A stretch of 64,000 nucleotides of DNA from Cricetomys ansorgei (taxonomy: Eukaryota; Chordata; Mammalia; Rodentia; Nesomyidae). Numbering within the stretch: position 1 is the stretch's first letter; each line of letters starts with the position of its first letter. A program made the translations under genes and the position numbers. Positions 33,131-44,169 of the stretch are shown here, in pieces. The stretch is taken from assembly GCA_026225945.1 (NCBI GenBank), contig JAMJFZ010000770.1, positions 4,774,001-4,838,000 on the forward strand, given 5' to 3'. Under the pieces are notes generated by a model that worked only from the letters and a program-made list of their open reading frames with translations, was not told the origin of the DNA and did not search any database.

Positions 33131-35104
33131 GCTGAGCAATTTCTATCAGAGAAAATGTAGGGGCTTTTAATTGATGCAATCAGTCTATGAGGGTCTAGCT
33201 AATAGAGCATCACAGAAAAATAACCCTTCGATTGCCCCATTGGCGATGGGTGGCATTGCAGACTGAGTAAGGCGGTGATTCTCTGCTGGTGTGTCTGTGG
33301 TAGGATCTGATAAAACCCAGTGCAGTGGGGAAGGGAAGCTCTGATGAAGACTTTATTGTTTAATGAACCATGTCACTGTGAACAGCTGTGGTGTAACCGA
33401 TCCAGGACAATTATGCAAGCCAGATGATGTCTCCAGCGAGTTGGTTCAACTTTATTTGATTAGGTTCGTTCTCCAAAGGCAAATTCTTCGAAGTTGGGCG
33501 AGGAGTAAAAGACAAAACCGCCATGGCAACTTTGCTTCTTACTTTTAATCCTTGCATGGCTCTTGCTTTCAAATCTTCAGAGAAAGCATGGGATGGCTGT
33601 TACTCTTATTAGCAAGAGAGGGCCAGGAATAATCATGTATCTGTAATAGTTATTAGTATGCTATTGCACAGGACTCACACTGTCTTTTGTTGATGAGCTT
33701 CCCTGTGGGTCTATAAGAGACAGACTGAAACCAAGACCGTTCCTTTGTGAGTCCTCAAAACAGCGGGGCTCCCGCTCACCAAGCTGTCACCCTCCCTTAC
33801 ATGCCGCCAAATGTAAGTGCTGATGAGCATTATGAATAGAAATGGGCTCTGTGTGAAGTTCTTCCAATATCCCCATCCCTGCCATTTTCAGCTTCAAGCG
33901 CCTGATGCTACTGTGGGTCCTGCAGAAGAGGTCGACACAAAATCCTTAAAAATCACAGAACACAATGGAATGTCATAGCTCATCTCATCATATCTCGTCA
34001 GGTTCCTATTGCTTCGTAAAACTAATTTCATGTGTGTGTCTATAATGTGGCAGTTCTGAACAACATTGTAAAAGCCACTGGTGAAAAACAATGTTCGCTC
34101 AGGGTCTCTGTGCACATCTGAGGAAGCAGGATACTGGAGTCTAGTTGTGTGTGAGCATCAGATTTTGGACAGATGGAATAGGGGTGTCCATAAAGAATTG
34201 AGGTCACCTGGATCCAGAGCGGGTTTACTAAACCTGTAGCCCACACCTGCTGTAGAGCAGAGGCAAGTCTGATGTCTTCAGAGCTCTCTGTGACTCATTC
34301 CAGGGGTCACTGATAAACTGAGTGTGTTTATACAACTAAGTCAGATAATGAGCAGAGACAAAAAAACAGCTTAGATGCAATTCTGGGAGAACAGGGGGCT
34401 CTTCCTGATATTTCCCAAGCTATTCAGCAGGGGCACAACCTACCTTTAAAAGCTACCAGTGTCTGTCATGAGGGAAGCCATTAGATCTCATCTCAGTTGG
34501 CTCAACCTATAGAAGTTTGTCTCAGTGTGGGAAAGCTTTTCCTTCTGGTAGCTTCTTGATCCTTATTCCCACAGCCAGGCTGTCTGTAAAAGAAAGACAA
34601 TGATTTGGGGTGTACCCCTTTTTCTGTAATGGATAGGGTCTCAAAAGCTGGTAACTCACCTTTTTCAGATATGACCTTGGGTGGTAGGTAAAGCCACTCA
34701 GGAATGGGTTTCAGACTTGGTAAGACTCTGCACAGCCAACACATTCATCCTTACCCACAAATACAAGACTAGGTTTACCTACCTCTTACTACATGTCCAT
34801 ATCTGATATTTTCGACAGTTTGTTTTCTAGAATATTTACTCTATTCTGTCCCTTTCTGTTTGATTCTTCTCTACTCTGTTCTATTTTCATTCCATTTGTA
34901 AAATGATGGTAAAGGCTCACCAATTCAATTTCATCTTCCACTAATGGGTTGCAACCTGTGACTCAAAAGACAACAAAACACCAGATCAGATTATATTAAA
35001 ATTCACTTTCAATCCCTAAGTCCTGTGAATCTAATGTAAATCACCACTATAACATTTTATGTTCAGCAGGCTCCCAGTTAAATTGTTGGCTGTCTGAAAA
35101 GCAT
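33131..35104. other. unique non-coding sequence, about 2 kb
   Basis: No gene or repeat recognised. AT-rich pockets occur around 33600-33680 and 34750-35100. Open frames are short and overlap on the reverse strand near 33894-34246. Confidence 0.4.
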
Positions 35105-35240
35105 GTGTTATTAATTCACTCATTCACTGGGCCTCTCATTCATTCCATTCATTACTTATGAACTAGGTAATGTGTTAGGCCATTCTGTCCTTAAGTAAAT
35201 AAAACAGAGCCCTTTTTCTTCAAGATGGGTTTCCTGGGCT
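35105..35240 (-). repeat. L2 LINE 3'-end fragment
   Basis: Starts with CATTCA-type words ('attcactcattcactgggcc' near 35113 and 'ttcattccattcattactta' near 35139), the reversed L2 terminal repeat. These are followed by 'gtaatgtgttaggccattct' and AATAAAACAGAGCCC. Confidence 0.65.
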
Positions 35241-35779
35241 TGCCACCAGCTTAGCAGCTGCTTGCTCTGGGTTTTCTTTGTGAGAGGAAAGAAACTCTTG
35301 AGCCATGTGTCCAACACACCATCCTTGTGCTATTGAGTGAAATCTTTAGCCCTGAATCCTGATCCATTGGCAAGGAACATCGCATCCTGCAAATGACCTC
35401 AGAGTGAACAAAGGCCAATGCAATGGAAGCCCTGCCTCCTCGGGAAGAGAAATGGTCCATCGTTACTTGTTGTATACTGATTTGTCTTGTCCATGGACCA
35501 CTAATCCTGCAGACCAACTTGCAGGGCCTCATAAGTGAGATTGCTTAGAGTTGGAAGCTAATCAGATTTCCCTTGTTTAGCTCAGCTTTCTGCTAGGCTT
35601 TAGGGAAGCTTGGCATATAAGCTCCATTAACTGTTTCCCAACCCAAGGTGACCCTTCATAGAGTCACACAGATGCATATGAGCTGAGCCTTGAAGCTAAA
35701 CCTTCTCAAGCTCAGCAGCTCAGCAGTCTCAAGAAGCTCCTGAGGACCCCTTTCCTCGCTCTCTATCCATTTCTGAAGC
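35241..35779. other. unique sequence with a possible L2 trace
   Basis: No gene recognised. 'atgagctgagccttgaagct' near 35678 resembles a reversed L2 word but is too short to stand alone. Confidence 0.35.
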
Positions 35780-36035
35780 GCCACAATGCCGAAGTACCTC
35801 CTGCCACTCTTTACTCATTTTGTGCCCATCCTCTGTGCCCTGTTTCCTGCCCTTCTCATTCCTCCTTTGAGCAATGAACTAGCAGTTTAAACACTCCCTT
35901 AGGGGATGCTATGTCTTCAGTTCCTCGTGTGTCCTTCTGCCTGGAATGTCCCTTCCCTCCATGCTCTCAGCACTAAAGAAAGTGCTCTTCTCCCAGGAGT
36001 TCCTTCCCTAAGTTAACATGACTGGCTACTATCTA
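35780..36035 (+). repeat. L2 LINE fragment
   Basis: Forward L2 3' region: 'ctgccactctttactcattt' near 35801, 'tccttctgcctggaatgtcc' near 35932 and 'ggagttccttccctaagtta' near 35997. The 'ctgcctggaa' word followed by 'cttcc' is characteristic of L2. Confidence 0.6.
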
Positions 36036-36128
36036 GGAGACTGAACCATGGGCTGAACCTGGTAATGTCACTCATGCTGCTGAATGTGGCACTGTGGGCA
36101 TTCTGGCTCATTTTTCATACTAACTGAG

Positions 36129-36213
36129 AGACAAAAAAACCAAAACCAACCAAACAAACAAACAAAAAAATCCCAAAACAAAAACAAAACAAAACAAACA
36201 AACAAACAAAAAC
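36129..36213. repeat. A-rich (AAAC)n tract
   Basis: Long tract of AAAC, AAAAC and AACC units with almost no G. Confidence 0.92.
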
Positions 36214-36237
36214 GTGAGAACTGTCAGGTGTGTATCT

Positions 36238-36342
36238 GATGGGTCCTCTGAGGTGATCTGTTGAAATGTCAGCTGACCTTCATCAAGAAGAGAAGGACCT
36301 AGGAAATGAGCAAGGTTCAGCCCCCTGGCTGAGGCAGAGACT
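36238..36342 (+). repeat. direct repeat pair, copy 1
   Basis: This 105-bp segment matches 38122-38223 in the same orientation at about 84% by eye, with one 3-base gap. Shared words include GATGGGTC, CAGCTGACCTT, GAGAAGGACCTAG, AAATGAGCAAGG and GAGGCAGAGACT. The family is unknown to me. Confidence 0.85.
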
Positions 36343-36345
36343 CTA

Positions 36346-37384
36346 ATACTGGAGAAGATCATGCTCTTCCAGTGCCTGGCATGGTGATATGAGTACTTGG
36401 CACTTGAAATTCTGGGAATGACCCTGTGGCCTCTCGTCTTGTCCAGCCTTTCCGTTTACAGATCTGGAACCAAGGTGTAGCTTGATCAAGCTCACCAAGA
36501 ATTGTGACCACCCAGATAGAGGAATTAGTTGCTTTGTCTTCAAGAAAAAGGACTTTATCATCATTTTTCCTTCCTCTTCTTTCTACTGTCTTCTCTTGGG
36601 TATCCTTGTCCTTCCCTGGAGCTGAAAGACAGGGATGAAGGAGCATCCATTACCATGGAAACCACCCTAAAGTACAGTCAGACTGTTTTCTGATGTCTGT
36701 GGCTCTCTGGCGGCAGCTACTGGTTCCACTGCTGGGCCCTGATGGAGGCCCTGGGACCACTTGCCAGATTCACCAGAAGAGAAGGCTGCTGGAACACTTG
36801 ATATCTTCTGGCATAAATCTCACAGGCTCATCAAAGAGGGACCAAGAATGCATCGAGTTCTCTTTGCCTTCTCAAAATGATTTCTCTCTACCAGATTCCT
36901 TATAGGACTTGTGGATCTCTTGAGCAGACTTTGGTCTTCAGACACCACAATCAGACTTCTGAGCAGACAGTAGCCATGGTGACAATGTTCTGTTTGTCAG
37001 TCTTACCAGAAGAAAATCTAAAATGAAGATAGAGTTGGGGAAAGAAGAAAGGAGAGAACTTAGTTCAGCCTCGTAAGTCCTCCATTTATGTTAAGGCTAG
37101 GCTTTAACAACTAATAGTCTTTCCTGTTCATGTGGGGCTGCAAGTAGAGAGGGCAGGGTTTGCAGGATGGTTCTAGGAGGTCACTTCATCTATCCCTCTG
37201 CCTCCATGTCCATCTCAATGTCTCCTGTTTATAAAAGGCTCTGCAGAAGGTAGCTTCAGAACATCCTGTTCTAATTCATCCCATGTCTCACAATGCTTCA
37301 TTTGAAAGCTGTCTTCCTTATAGCTGAGCCCAATTCCTCCTGTTGCCTCTGCAGCTTCCTGTCTATGGGCTGGAGCTTTGAGGC
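36346..37384. other. unique non-coding sequence
   Basis: No gene or transposon recognised. Reverse frames of 73 and 95 codons near 36343-36646 have no domain. Confidence 0.4.
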
Positions 37385-37522
37385 AGCTGTGGTTTATGCA
37401 GTAAGCACTGAACTTGGGCTTCACCCTCTGTGTTCAAATCCTGCTATCTCCATTCATAGGCCAAGTGACACTGGACAAATTATAGCTTCAGGTCTCATGT
37501 TTTCATGATGATGGTGATGGTG

Positions 37523-37557
<35 letters not shown>

Positions 37558-37800
37558 CGCCAATGTATACACAGGAATATCATAGCACATATGTGGAGGT
37601 CAGAGGACACCTTTTGAAAGTTGATTCTCTCCTTTCATTCCGAGCCCTGGTGATTGAACTCAGGCTGTCAGGCTTGCGTGACAAACGCTTTTTACCTGCT
37701 GAGCCATTTCACTGGCTCAGGTCTCAGTTTCTTAGCATAAACATGGTTGTGCGTTGTTTCTAGAGCATGGTACATGTCAGATATTTAGTATGGTATCTGA
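37385..37800 (+). repeat. MIR SINE interrupted by a later SINE
   Basis: The 5' part is 'ctgtgttcaaatcctgctat' (37428), then 'ggccaagtgacactggacaa' (37459). After the inserted SINE, the MIR resumes with 'ggtctcagtttcttagcata' (37720) and 'catggtacatgtcagatatt' near 37766. The core and the CTCAGTTTCTT region are split by the insertion at 37498-37716. Confidence 0.65.
37498..37716 (-). repeat. B3A-like SINE with target-site duplication
   Basis: Reverse tRNA-derived SINE. A (GT)n-expanded reversed tail (37530-37556) is followed by 'tatgtggaggtcagaggaca' near 37590, 'gattgaactcaggctgtcag' near 37652, and the reversed head 'acctgctgagccatttcact' (37694). It is flanked by the 10-bp direct repeat TCAGGTCTCA (37488-37497 and 37717-37726), which marks the insertion site inside a MIR. 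Confidence 0.88.
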
Positions 37801-38121
37801 CACCGATGCTCTGGGCTGACCTGGGGTATCTTTGAATCAATACCTTGGGTATTAGCCTTCTAATGCTTGAGTCATGGGTCAAGGTTAGGGATTTAGGCTT
37901 ACAGCAAGGTGAGTTGAGGGACACCGATGGGACTTGCTCACTGGCTTTTTAACAAGCAGTAAGTTTGATTGCGCTGGTCTCCAGTGGCTCTTTCAAAGGT
38001 GCCAAGTGAAGTCCTGACTCTATGTCTTTGTGCCAAGCACCCACAGCTTCTACAATTTCACCACTTCCAGAATCTCAATTGTCATACTACTTGAGAGCCC
38101 AAAACCCAAGCACTGCCATTT
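37801..38121. other. unique non-coding sequence
   Basis: Nothing recognisable. Confidence 0.4.
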
Positions 38122-38223
38122 GATGGGTCTCCTAAGGCGATCTGCTGAAATGCCAGCTGACCTTTACTGGGAGAAGGACCTAGAAAATGAGCAAGGCTCA
38201 GCTCTGTGGGTGAGGCAGAGACT
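38122..38223 (+). repeat. direct repeat pair, copy 2
   Basis: Partner of 36238-36342 in the same orientation. The centre is 3 bases shorter (TTTACTGGGAGAAGG against TTCATCAAGAAGAGAAGG). Confidence 0.85.
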
Positions 38224-38383
38224 ACCCAGGAAGAACTAGTTCAGATGCATTCATGTATGGGAAATGTGCTTCAGCTCCAAGCCCATATCCCCTGCCCTAA
38301 GGGCTTATCGAGAAAGGAAGTAAGAAAAGCAGTTGTTCCTGTGTGACTGATGGAGAATTGTAATTGAGTCAAGTAATGATATG

Positions 38384-38610
38384 GCCTGGGGAGATAGATC
38401 AGTGGATAAAGGCTCCCTGTGCAAGCTTGAAGACTGGAGTTTGGATACCAAAAAACCTCACAGAACAATGGGCCTGCTTGTACTTCCAGCACTTGGGAGG
38501 TGGAGATAGGGGATAACCAAGGGCAAGTTGAGTAGCTCCACTTACTGAATTGGTGACTCTGGGTTCAGCAATTGAGGAAGATACTGGCTCCAACCAGTAT
38601 GAGAAAGAAT
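38384..38610 (+). repeat. B4-type SINE
   Basis: Forward B4/RSINE1: head 'cctggggagatagatcagtg' (38385) and 'gtgcaagcttgaagactgga' near 38419, body 'cttccagcacttgggaggtg' near 38483 and 'gaattggtgactctgggttc' near 38547. A CA-rich tail-like segment at 38770-38870 may be its displaced 3' end. Confidence 0.7.
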
Positions 38611-38667
38611 TGACTAGATCCTGTCAAAGGGGCTTACTTTGCAATCAGACACTCAAGGCCACTGATT

Positions 38668-38715
38668 CTAGGTATTTGAGGAGTCATTCAAATACCTAGG
38701 TATTCTAGGTATTTG
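38668..38715. repeat. 12-bp hairpin with extra direct copy
   Basis: CTAGGTATTTGA (38668-38679) pairs perfectly with TCAAATACCTAG (38688-38699) across an 8-base loop. CTAGGTATTTG occurs again at 38705-38715. Confidence 0.95.
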
Positions 38716-38870
38716 TGTTGGGCAGGCCTCAAAGGTGACTCCACAGCACAGTGCTTTCTAAACTCATCCCCCTGCATGTTACCCACACATAGTGCACCCC
38801 CACACATATGAACACACATGCACATGCGTAACATGTACACATACACAAACAAGAAAAGGGAAGAAAAAGA

Positions 38871-39304
38871 GGTTTCCCTGGCCCTCAGATTGTAGGTAAG
38901 GAACTGAGGGCAGAGGAAGGTACCACACTGCTCATGCTGGTGATCCGCAGAACGTCTTGAACTTTGAACTTCAGGCTTCTGACTTTGCCTGGGCTTCTTG
39001 CTCACAACTGTCCCAGGCCCAGGGCTGTTCCTGGAGTAGCATCCTTTGACCCTACACATGGCCCTGAGTCACATGGAGAGGACGCAGGTAGGGGAGCTAG
39101 GTATCAGTTTACCTGATGGAACAGACTGTACGGAACACTGAAGCTAGGCAGAATTGGTGTGGGAGGGGCCTCCTCTCCGGTCTCTGCTCTAGACACTGCA
39201 CTCAAGTTGGGGTGAAAGGCCTTAGTATTCTTCTTACTCCTCCATGGCTAACCTTAAGCAACGTGTTGGGAAAGGAGGCAGTTTTACTCTTGATATCTTG
39301 CTTG
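38871..39304. other. unique non-coding sequence
   Basis: No gene recognised. Confidence 0.4.
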
Positions 39305-39310
39305 GAGTGT

Positions 39311-39358
<48 letters not shown>

Positions 39359-39632
39359 ACGCGTGCACGCGCCCATGTGTGCACACATGGAAGCAGAGAA
39401 CAACCTTTGTTGTCATTCCTCAGATGCTGCTGACCACTTTTTTTTTCTTTTGAGACATGGTCACTCACTGGTCTGGGGACAGAGTTCTGTTTGTCTCTGC
39501 TTCCCCAGCTCTGGGATTATAGCCATGCCACCAGGCCTGGCTTTTCTTTAAATGGCTCCTAGGGGTTAAATGCAGGTCCTCATGCTAGCGAGGTAAGCAC
39601 TTTACTGACTGTGTCATGCATCCAGATCCAGA
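39305..39632 (-). repeat. B4-type SINE with (GT)n tail
   Basis: Reverse B4/RSINE1. The reversed CA tail is expanded to about 25 GT units (39309-39358). It is followed by 'ttttgagacatggtcactca' (39449), 'gtctctgcttccccagctct' near 39493, 'ggttaaatgcaggtcctcat' near 39563, and the reversed head 'gtaagcactttactgactgt' near 39593. Confidence 0.88.
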
Positions 39633-41078
39633 TTTAATCTATAGAACTTATTTTATTTTAAATGGAAACTCCTTACACAGATGTATTCTGCTATGAGGGA
39701 GTGCCTACCAGCCTCCAATCACCTGGCTTATAGAAACATCTGGAGAGTGTTATTCAGGCTCAGAAGCTAAGGACATGCAAGGATTTGTGTATTCACATGT
39801 GCGCAGGTCCTTTTGTGAGTTGTACATTCCGATGTGACGCCATGGAAAAAGCCTTCCTATGCTAAGTAGCAGGTGCAAAGATGCTGATGCTGGATCCAGT
39901 GAGGAAATACAATTTTCACAACAAAAAATATATTTATGAAATTGATCGACACATGGCTCACGCAAGTGGGGAAAAGCCCATTGAGATAGCTAGGCGCCTG
40001 TGGGTAAGGAGGAAGTGGCTTCTAGAGCCCTGGGGAATAGCATGGCACAGTAGCACAGGCTGCATTATCCATCACACAATCAGGGTTCGAACCTGAGCCT
40101 GCTGCCTTTTTTTGCTTGTGATCTTGAGAATCTCTCTGGTACTTTGAACATGAGTGGGAGCTGGGAGTTCATTCACAGTTCCCCTTCAAGGGACTTTCAA
40201 AAACATGGGTCACGTGGTATCTTGTAGGGGAATAAGGTCTGTAGTTTTGAGTCTTCCAGTCTTAGACTTGAAACAGGTACAGGTCTGTGTGCTGGTTGAG
40301 GGACTCACATATGAAGTGACCCTTCTGGGCTGCTAGTTTGGTGGCACGTGGGTATTAGGAAATCGCCAGCTGGGTGGCTTCATTTCCCCAGTTGTGGCAG
40401 GGCAGCAGCCGGCATCTTCATTGCCATGTACTGGAACAGCTGCTGGGATTTAAGAGCGCACTTAGAGGAATTACCTGGAATCACAGCCGGCATTACTGAA
40501 CGGGAACACATTTGTGTAAGCCGAGCTAATGTCTGAGGCTGGAGCGCAGGGTGGGGGCTTTCCTTCGGCAGCAAGGGAGATATCAACAGGACCCAGCTGC
40601 CCCAGAGAAGCTGCCCTAAATAAGAATTGGACTCAAGTTGGAGAGTGTGTAAAAGAAGACTGGGCATGGCCCAGGGACCTATTTTCATGTCAAATGCTCC
40701 AAGTCATTACCTCTAGGCACCTGGGGAGGGACAGCTATCTTAACCAGGCCTTGAAGATGACTCCAAAAGCACTTCCATGCGGTTCCCTTGTACATCTGCA
40801 TCACGATGGTCCCGAGGCATCTGCCTCTCTTCAAAGCCCTGGTGGTCAATAGCTGCTCCTCTGGAGTCCTACATAGGTGGGTGCACCTGGCCCATCTTCT
40901 GGTGACTTTTTTAAATTTTATTTTTGTGAAACGTGAGTAGTGAGCATAAGAGTAGACATCAATCACAAGTAATTGCCATCGTAAAGTTGAATGTAAGTGA
41001 AGCAGATGTGTAGAAGTCTGATATAAGTGCCCTTGGAGCTTAGAAAGACAAAATTTGGAAGACCGGGAGAGATTGGCC
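39633..41078. other. mostly unique; possible MIR at 40045-40150
   Basis: No gene recognised. 'cagggttcgaacctgagcct' (40081) and 'gcttgtgatcttgagaatct' (40114) resemble a forward MIR core. Long open frames near 40380-41167 occur on both strands, have no domain, and the longest ends in the minisatellite. Confidence 0.4.
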
Positions 41079-41416
41079 CTGCAGGAGCCTAACACAACTT
41101 GCTGGGAAGTGCAACAGCCTCCTGCAACCTCACCTTGCAGCCAGCCCCGCATCTGGTGTACCTGCAACCAGCCCCGCAGCTAGTGAACCTGCAGCGTCGC
41201 CTTGCAGCCAGCCCCGTAGCTGGTGAACCTGCAACCAGCCCCGCAGCTAGTGAACCTGCAGCGTCACCTTGCAGCCAGCCCCGCAGCTGGTGAACCTGCA
41301 GCCTCGCCTTGCAGCCAGCCCCGCAGCTGGTGAACCTGCAGCCTCGCCTTGCAGCCAGCCCCGTAGCTGGTGAACCTGCAGCCTCGCCTTGCAGCCAGCC
41401 CTGCAGGCTCCTGCAG
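41079..41416. repeat. GC-rich minisatellite, 40-bp and 27-bp units
   Basis: Tandem copies of a 40-bp unit (GCAGCCAGCCCCGCAGCTGG, then TGAACCTGCAGCCTCGCCTT) run from about 41137 to 41405. In the left half a shorter 27-bp version (starting GCAACCAGCCCCGCAGCTAG) alternates with the full unit. The array is CpG-containing and flanked by the perfect 11-bp inverted pair CTGCAGGAGCC (41079-41089) and GGCTCCTGCAG (41406-41416). Confidence 0.95.
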
Positions 41417-42169
41417 TAGAGATACTGGGAAAACAGACAGTAGATTTTCTTTGTGTGTCGTTTTGCAGATTAAAGGAGGATGTAGCATGTCGGCCTGGCT
41501 AGGTCAACTTAGTACCAACACTGGCTTCTCAATGGCTTCCAGCTCTTGCGCGGTTTCCTGAATTGTTTCCAAACATTTTGCACTTCACTGGTGATCGGCT
41601 GTATTGCTGGTGCAGCACCCTTTTTGCATAAACGGAGGCAGACAGCCTAACCTCTGAGGCGCCACTGCTGCTCGTCTCCCGTCTCCCCAGCTCAGGCCAC
41701 CATCACTGCCTGTGTACACAGCTGAAGTGCTGTCCTAGAAGCCTGTTGACATTCCCTACTTGTAGCCTCCATCTCTCCAAGACCATTCTTTCTGCAGCAG
41801 CCAGCAAGAATCGGTCTGAGAAGCTTCTCCGGTCACTTGATTTCCTTCCAAAGCTCGCCAGTTGTCCCTGTTGAACTTAGAAGAAAACCCTTCTCATGCA
41901 AATCCTAAAGAAAGGAAATCTTCAGAAGAGAATCTTATAGGCCTCACGTGGTGTGTCTGGTCCAGAGGGTGTGGTCATTCTGTGTGCTGCTGGGAGTCAT
42001 TGAGCCCTACCCCAGGGCTCACCAGATTTGGGGCAGCTCCCTTTCCACCTCTGCCCAAGTTTCCCTTACCTCCTTCCAGTTTGTCCTTCATGCTTGTCAC
42101 TTTGAGCCTGACAGGTTAGCCACGGTGTTCAGTGCACCTGCTCAGCTGCTGGACCCGTCTCCTATCTAT
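41417..42169. other. unique non-coding sequence
   Basis: No gene recognised. A splice-acceptor-like stretch ending TTTTGCAG lies at 41447-41468, but no exon could be supported after it. Confidence 0.4.
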
Positions 42170-42522
42170 CTGCTATAGTTTGTATCTGAAAGGTTTCCCA
42201 AAGTCCTGTGAGTGAAAGACTTGATTCCCTGCCCATGAGGGTATTGGAGGTAGTGGGGCCATGAAGAGGTGTGCCTTTGAAGAGCATTGTAAGACTATGC
42301 TCCCTGCCTGCCTGCCTGTTTGTCTGTCTGTCAATCCATCCTTCCCTCCATCTATGTGTCTCACTTCTTCTGTCACTATTTGAGTAGCTTGTCTTACCCC
42401 AGGCCCATGAGCAATTGGTCCAATCAACCAGGGGCTGAAACCCCTAAAACTTTAGAAGCCTTTTCTTGTATAACTTGATTTTCTCAAGTATTTTGTTACA
42501 GTAGCAGAAAGCTGACAAGCAC
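42170..42522 (+). mobile_element. ERVL-MaLR LTR, MLT1/ORR1-like
   Basis: Forward solo LTR. It begins 'tgctatagtttgtatctgaa', then 'cattgtaagactatgctccc' near 42283 and 'caggcccatgagcaattggt' near 42401. It ends 'tgattttctcaagtattttg' (42476) and 'ttacagtagcagaaagctga', the typical MaLR 3' end. A CTGC/TGTC simple repeat sits inside at 42303-42332. No internal retroviral sequence was seen. Confidence 0.8.
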
Positions 42523-43374
42523 ACTGTGTCTTTCTCCCACCCTGTCCATTCATGAAAGCTATCTGGGCACAACCACACTTGGGTCTTGATTTAGATCTTG
42601 TGTGTGTACATTCAACTATACTCTGTGGTCCAAGACCTCAGGGAGGATGGCTTCAGTGATGTTGCTGCTGGAGGATCCAGGGATGGACTTCCCACCCTAT
42701 TGGCTACTGCTCCAGTCCTTGCAGGATCTGAGGACTTGTTCACAGGGATGCTGATAAAGAAGGGACCCTCAGGTTTCAAGCTTCCCTGGCAGGTTCTGCC
42801 ATGCTTCCCCTTACTGAGACCATTAAGGCCAAAATAAGCTCTGAACAACTCAGCCAGATGTTTCTGTCTGTACATGAGTATTATGCCTAGGTGTGTAGCA
42901 GAGGTAACTTTCTACTCATAAATGGAATCAATTTATAGTGGAAATCAGTGGGAGGGAATAAATATGAATCCCTATGAAGTCATTTTGTGGGCTGCTTTAT
43001 AGATTGTCATCACTCATTTAGAGTTTGCAGGCTATTAATTTTGTTTGGAGAGAGCCTTGGGACTCATGGCGACAGAATCTGTAGTGTCACACTCATGGGT
43101 CTAGACGCTGAACCCCTGAAAGGTTTGGAAAGGCATGGATAAGCTGCCTTTGGAGGAGTTGGGGCTCCAGGGTCCTTTGCTGTTGTTCTCTTGGAGAAGT
43201 TTTTTTTAAAGCACACTTGCCTAGTGTGAATTGTATTCATTTTGCTCTAGGCTCCTGCTCCTCTCTGTGAGCTGAAGATGTTCAGTTTTACTCTCAGCAC
43301 GTTGCAGCAGGATCAGACCTGAGGAGGAGCAGCATGGGTCAAGCAGGTCTGGGTGGACTCCAGCTCAGCTCTTT
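42523..43374. other. unique non-coding sequence
   Basis: Frames at 42598-42837 (+) and 42612-42875 (-) overlap almost fully and have no domain, so neither is called. Confidence 0.4.
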
Positions 43375-43520
43375 GGCTTATGACCTCAAGATAATTTTGC
43401 TCTCATTAAATTCATTTGAACTTTCCTTTCTTCCTCTATAAATAAAACCAGTGTCTCAACCTCAAAGGATGATTACGAAGATAAAGAAGATGAAATAGGA
43501 AAAGCACTTCATATTCAAAA
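43375..43520 (+). repeat. MIR SINE
   Basis: Forward MIR: 'cttatgacctcaagataatt' near 43377, 'ctttcctttcttcctctata' near 43421, 'atgattacgaagataaagaa' near 43469, and 'gaaaagcacttcatattcaa' near 43499. Confidence 0.65.
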
Positions 43521-43727
43521 TGACTTCATTCACAACGTGATAGGACTGATTGGTGATTCAAAGTAAGTCTGGTACAGCAGGAACAAAGGGAAATCTAAGA
43601 GCGGGGAGGCTGCTTCCCAACTGTGTTGTTGATGTGGTAGGTGACCTTGGACATCATAGCCTCTCTGGTTCTGGATCTTTCGCATTAGTGAAATGAAATG
43701 TTTAGCCCAAATGGTCTCCAAGCTAAT

Positions 43728-43870
43728 GGTACAAAGTGGGGTCTATGGAGCAGTATTACCTCGGGACCAGTTAAAATTATGGATTCTAAGACTCTATTCT
43801 AATCCCCTGAAGTAGGGATGGGCTCCAGCCTCTAAATCTAGATGTGATTATGGGATTATCCGAGCATCAT
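43728..43870. mobile_element. MER5-type hAT fragment
   Basis: 'acaaagtggggtctatggag' (43731), 'cagtattacctcgggaccag' (43751), 'attatggattctaagactct' near 43776 and 'aatcccctgaagtagggatg' (43801) follow the MER5 consensus in order. Confidence 0.7.
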
Positions 43871-44169
43871 CAGTGTGATACTTGTGGCTGTGGTACCAGC
43901 TCTTGTCTGAACCTAGTTCCCTAGCAGTATTGCCTCTAGAGCTTCTCTCTTTGGTGTCTTGGACCAAAAAGAGAAGTAGAATCTCAAGCCAAGTGAAACA
44001 GTATCTTAACCAATATCCAGTTGAGGATGGGCTCAGATAGTTTGATTCAGAGTCCAAGTGTATAGCCCTACTCCCTGACTGCTCAGTGGGACAGTCTCTG
44101 TCTCTTCTTTGCCTACTGACTTTAGATAAAGTAAAAAGCTTGTCTATTGTCTGGAATGCCCACTGACAC

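Noticed and set aside
39234..39453. Poly-Cys/Val and poly-Thr/His frames
   Set aside because: Pure translation of a (GT)n/(CA)n microsatellite; the same applies to frames at 31485, 37533, 50303 and 58294-58563.
40685..41167. 160-codon reverse frame, the longest in the window
   Set aside because: Its N-terminal part is minisatellite sequence and the rest has no family resemblance; a forward frame overlaps its other end.
41447..41468. Splice-acceptor-like pyrimidine stretch ending TTTTGCAG
   Set aside because: No downstream open frame with a matching donor could be recognised; such words occur often by chance.
42598..42875. Overlapping 79- and 87-codon frames on opposite strands
   Set aside because: Mutually antisense, compositionally ordinary, and without domain or start-context support.
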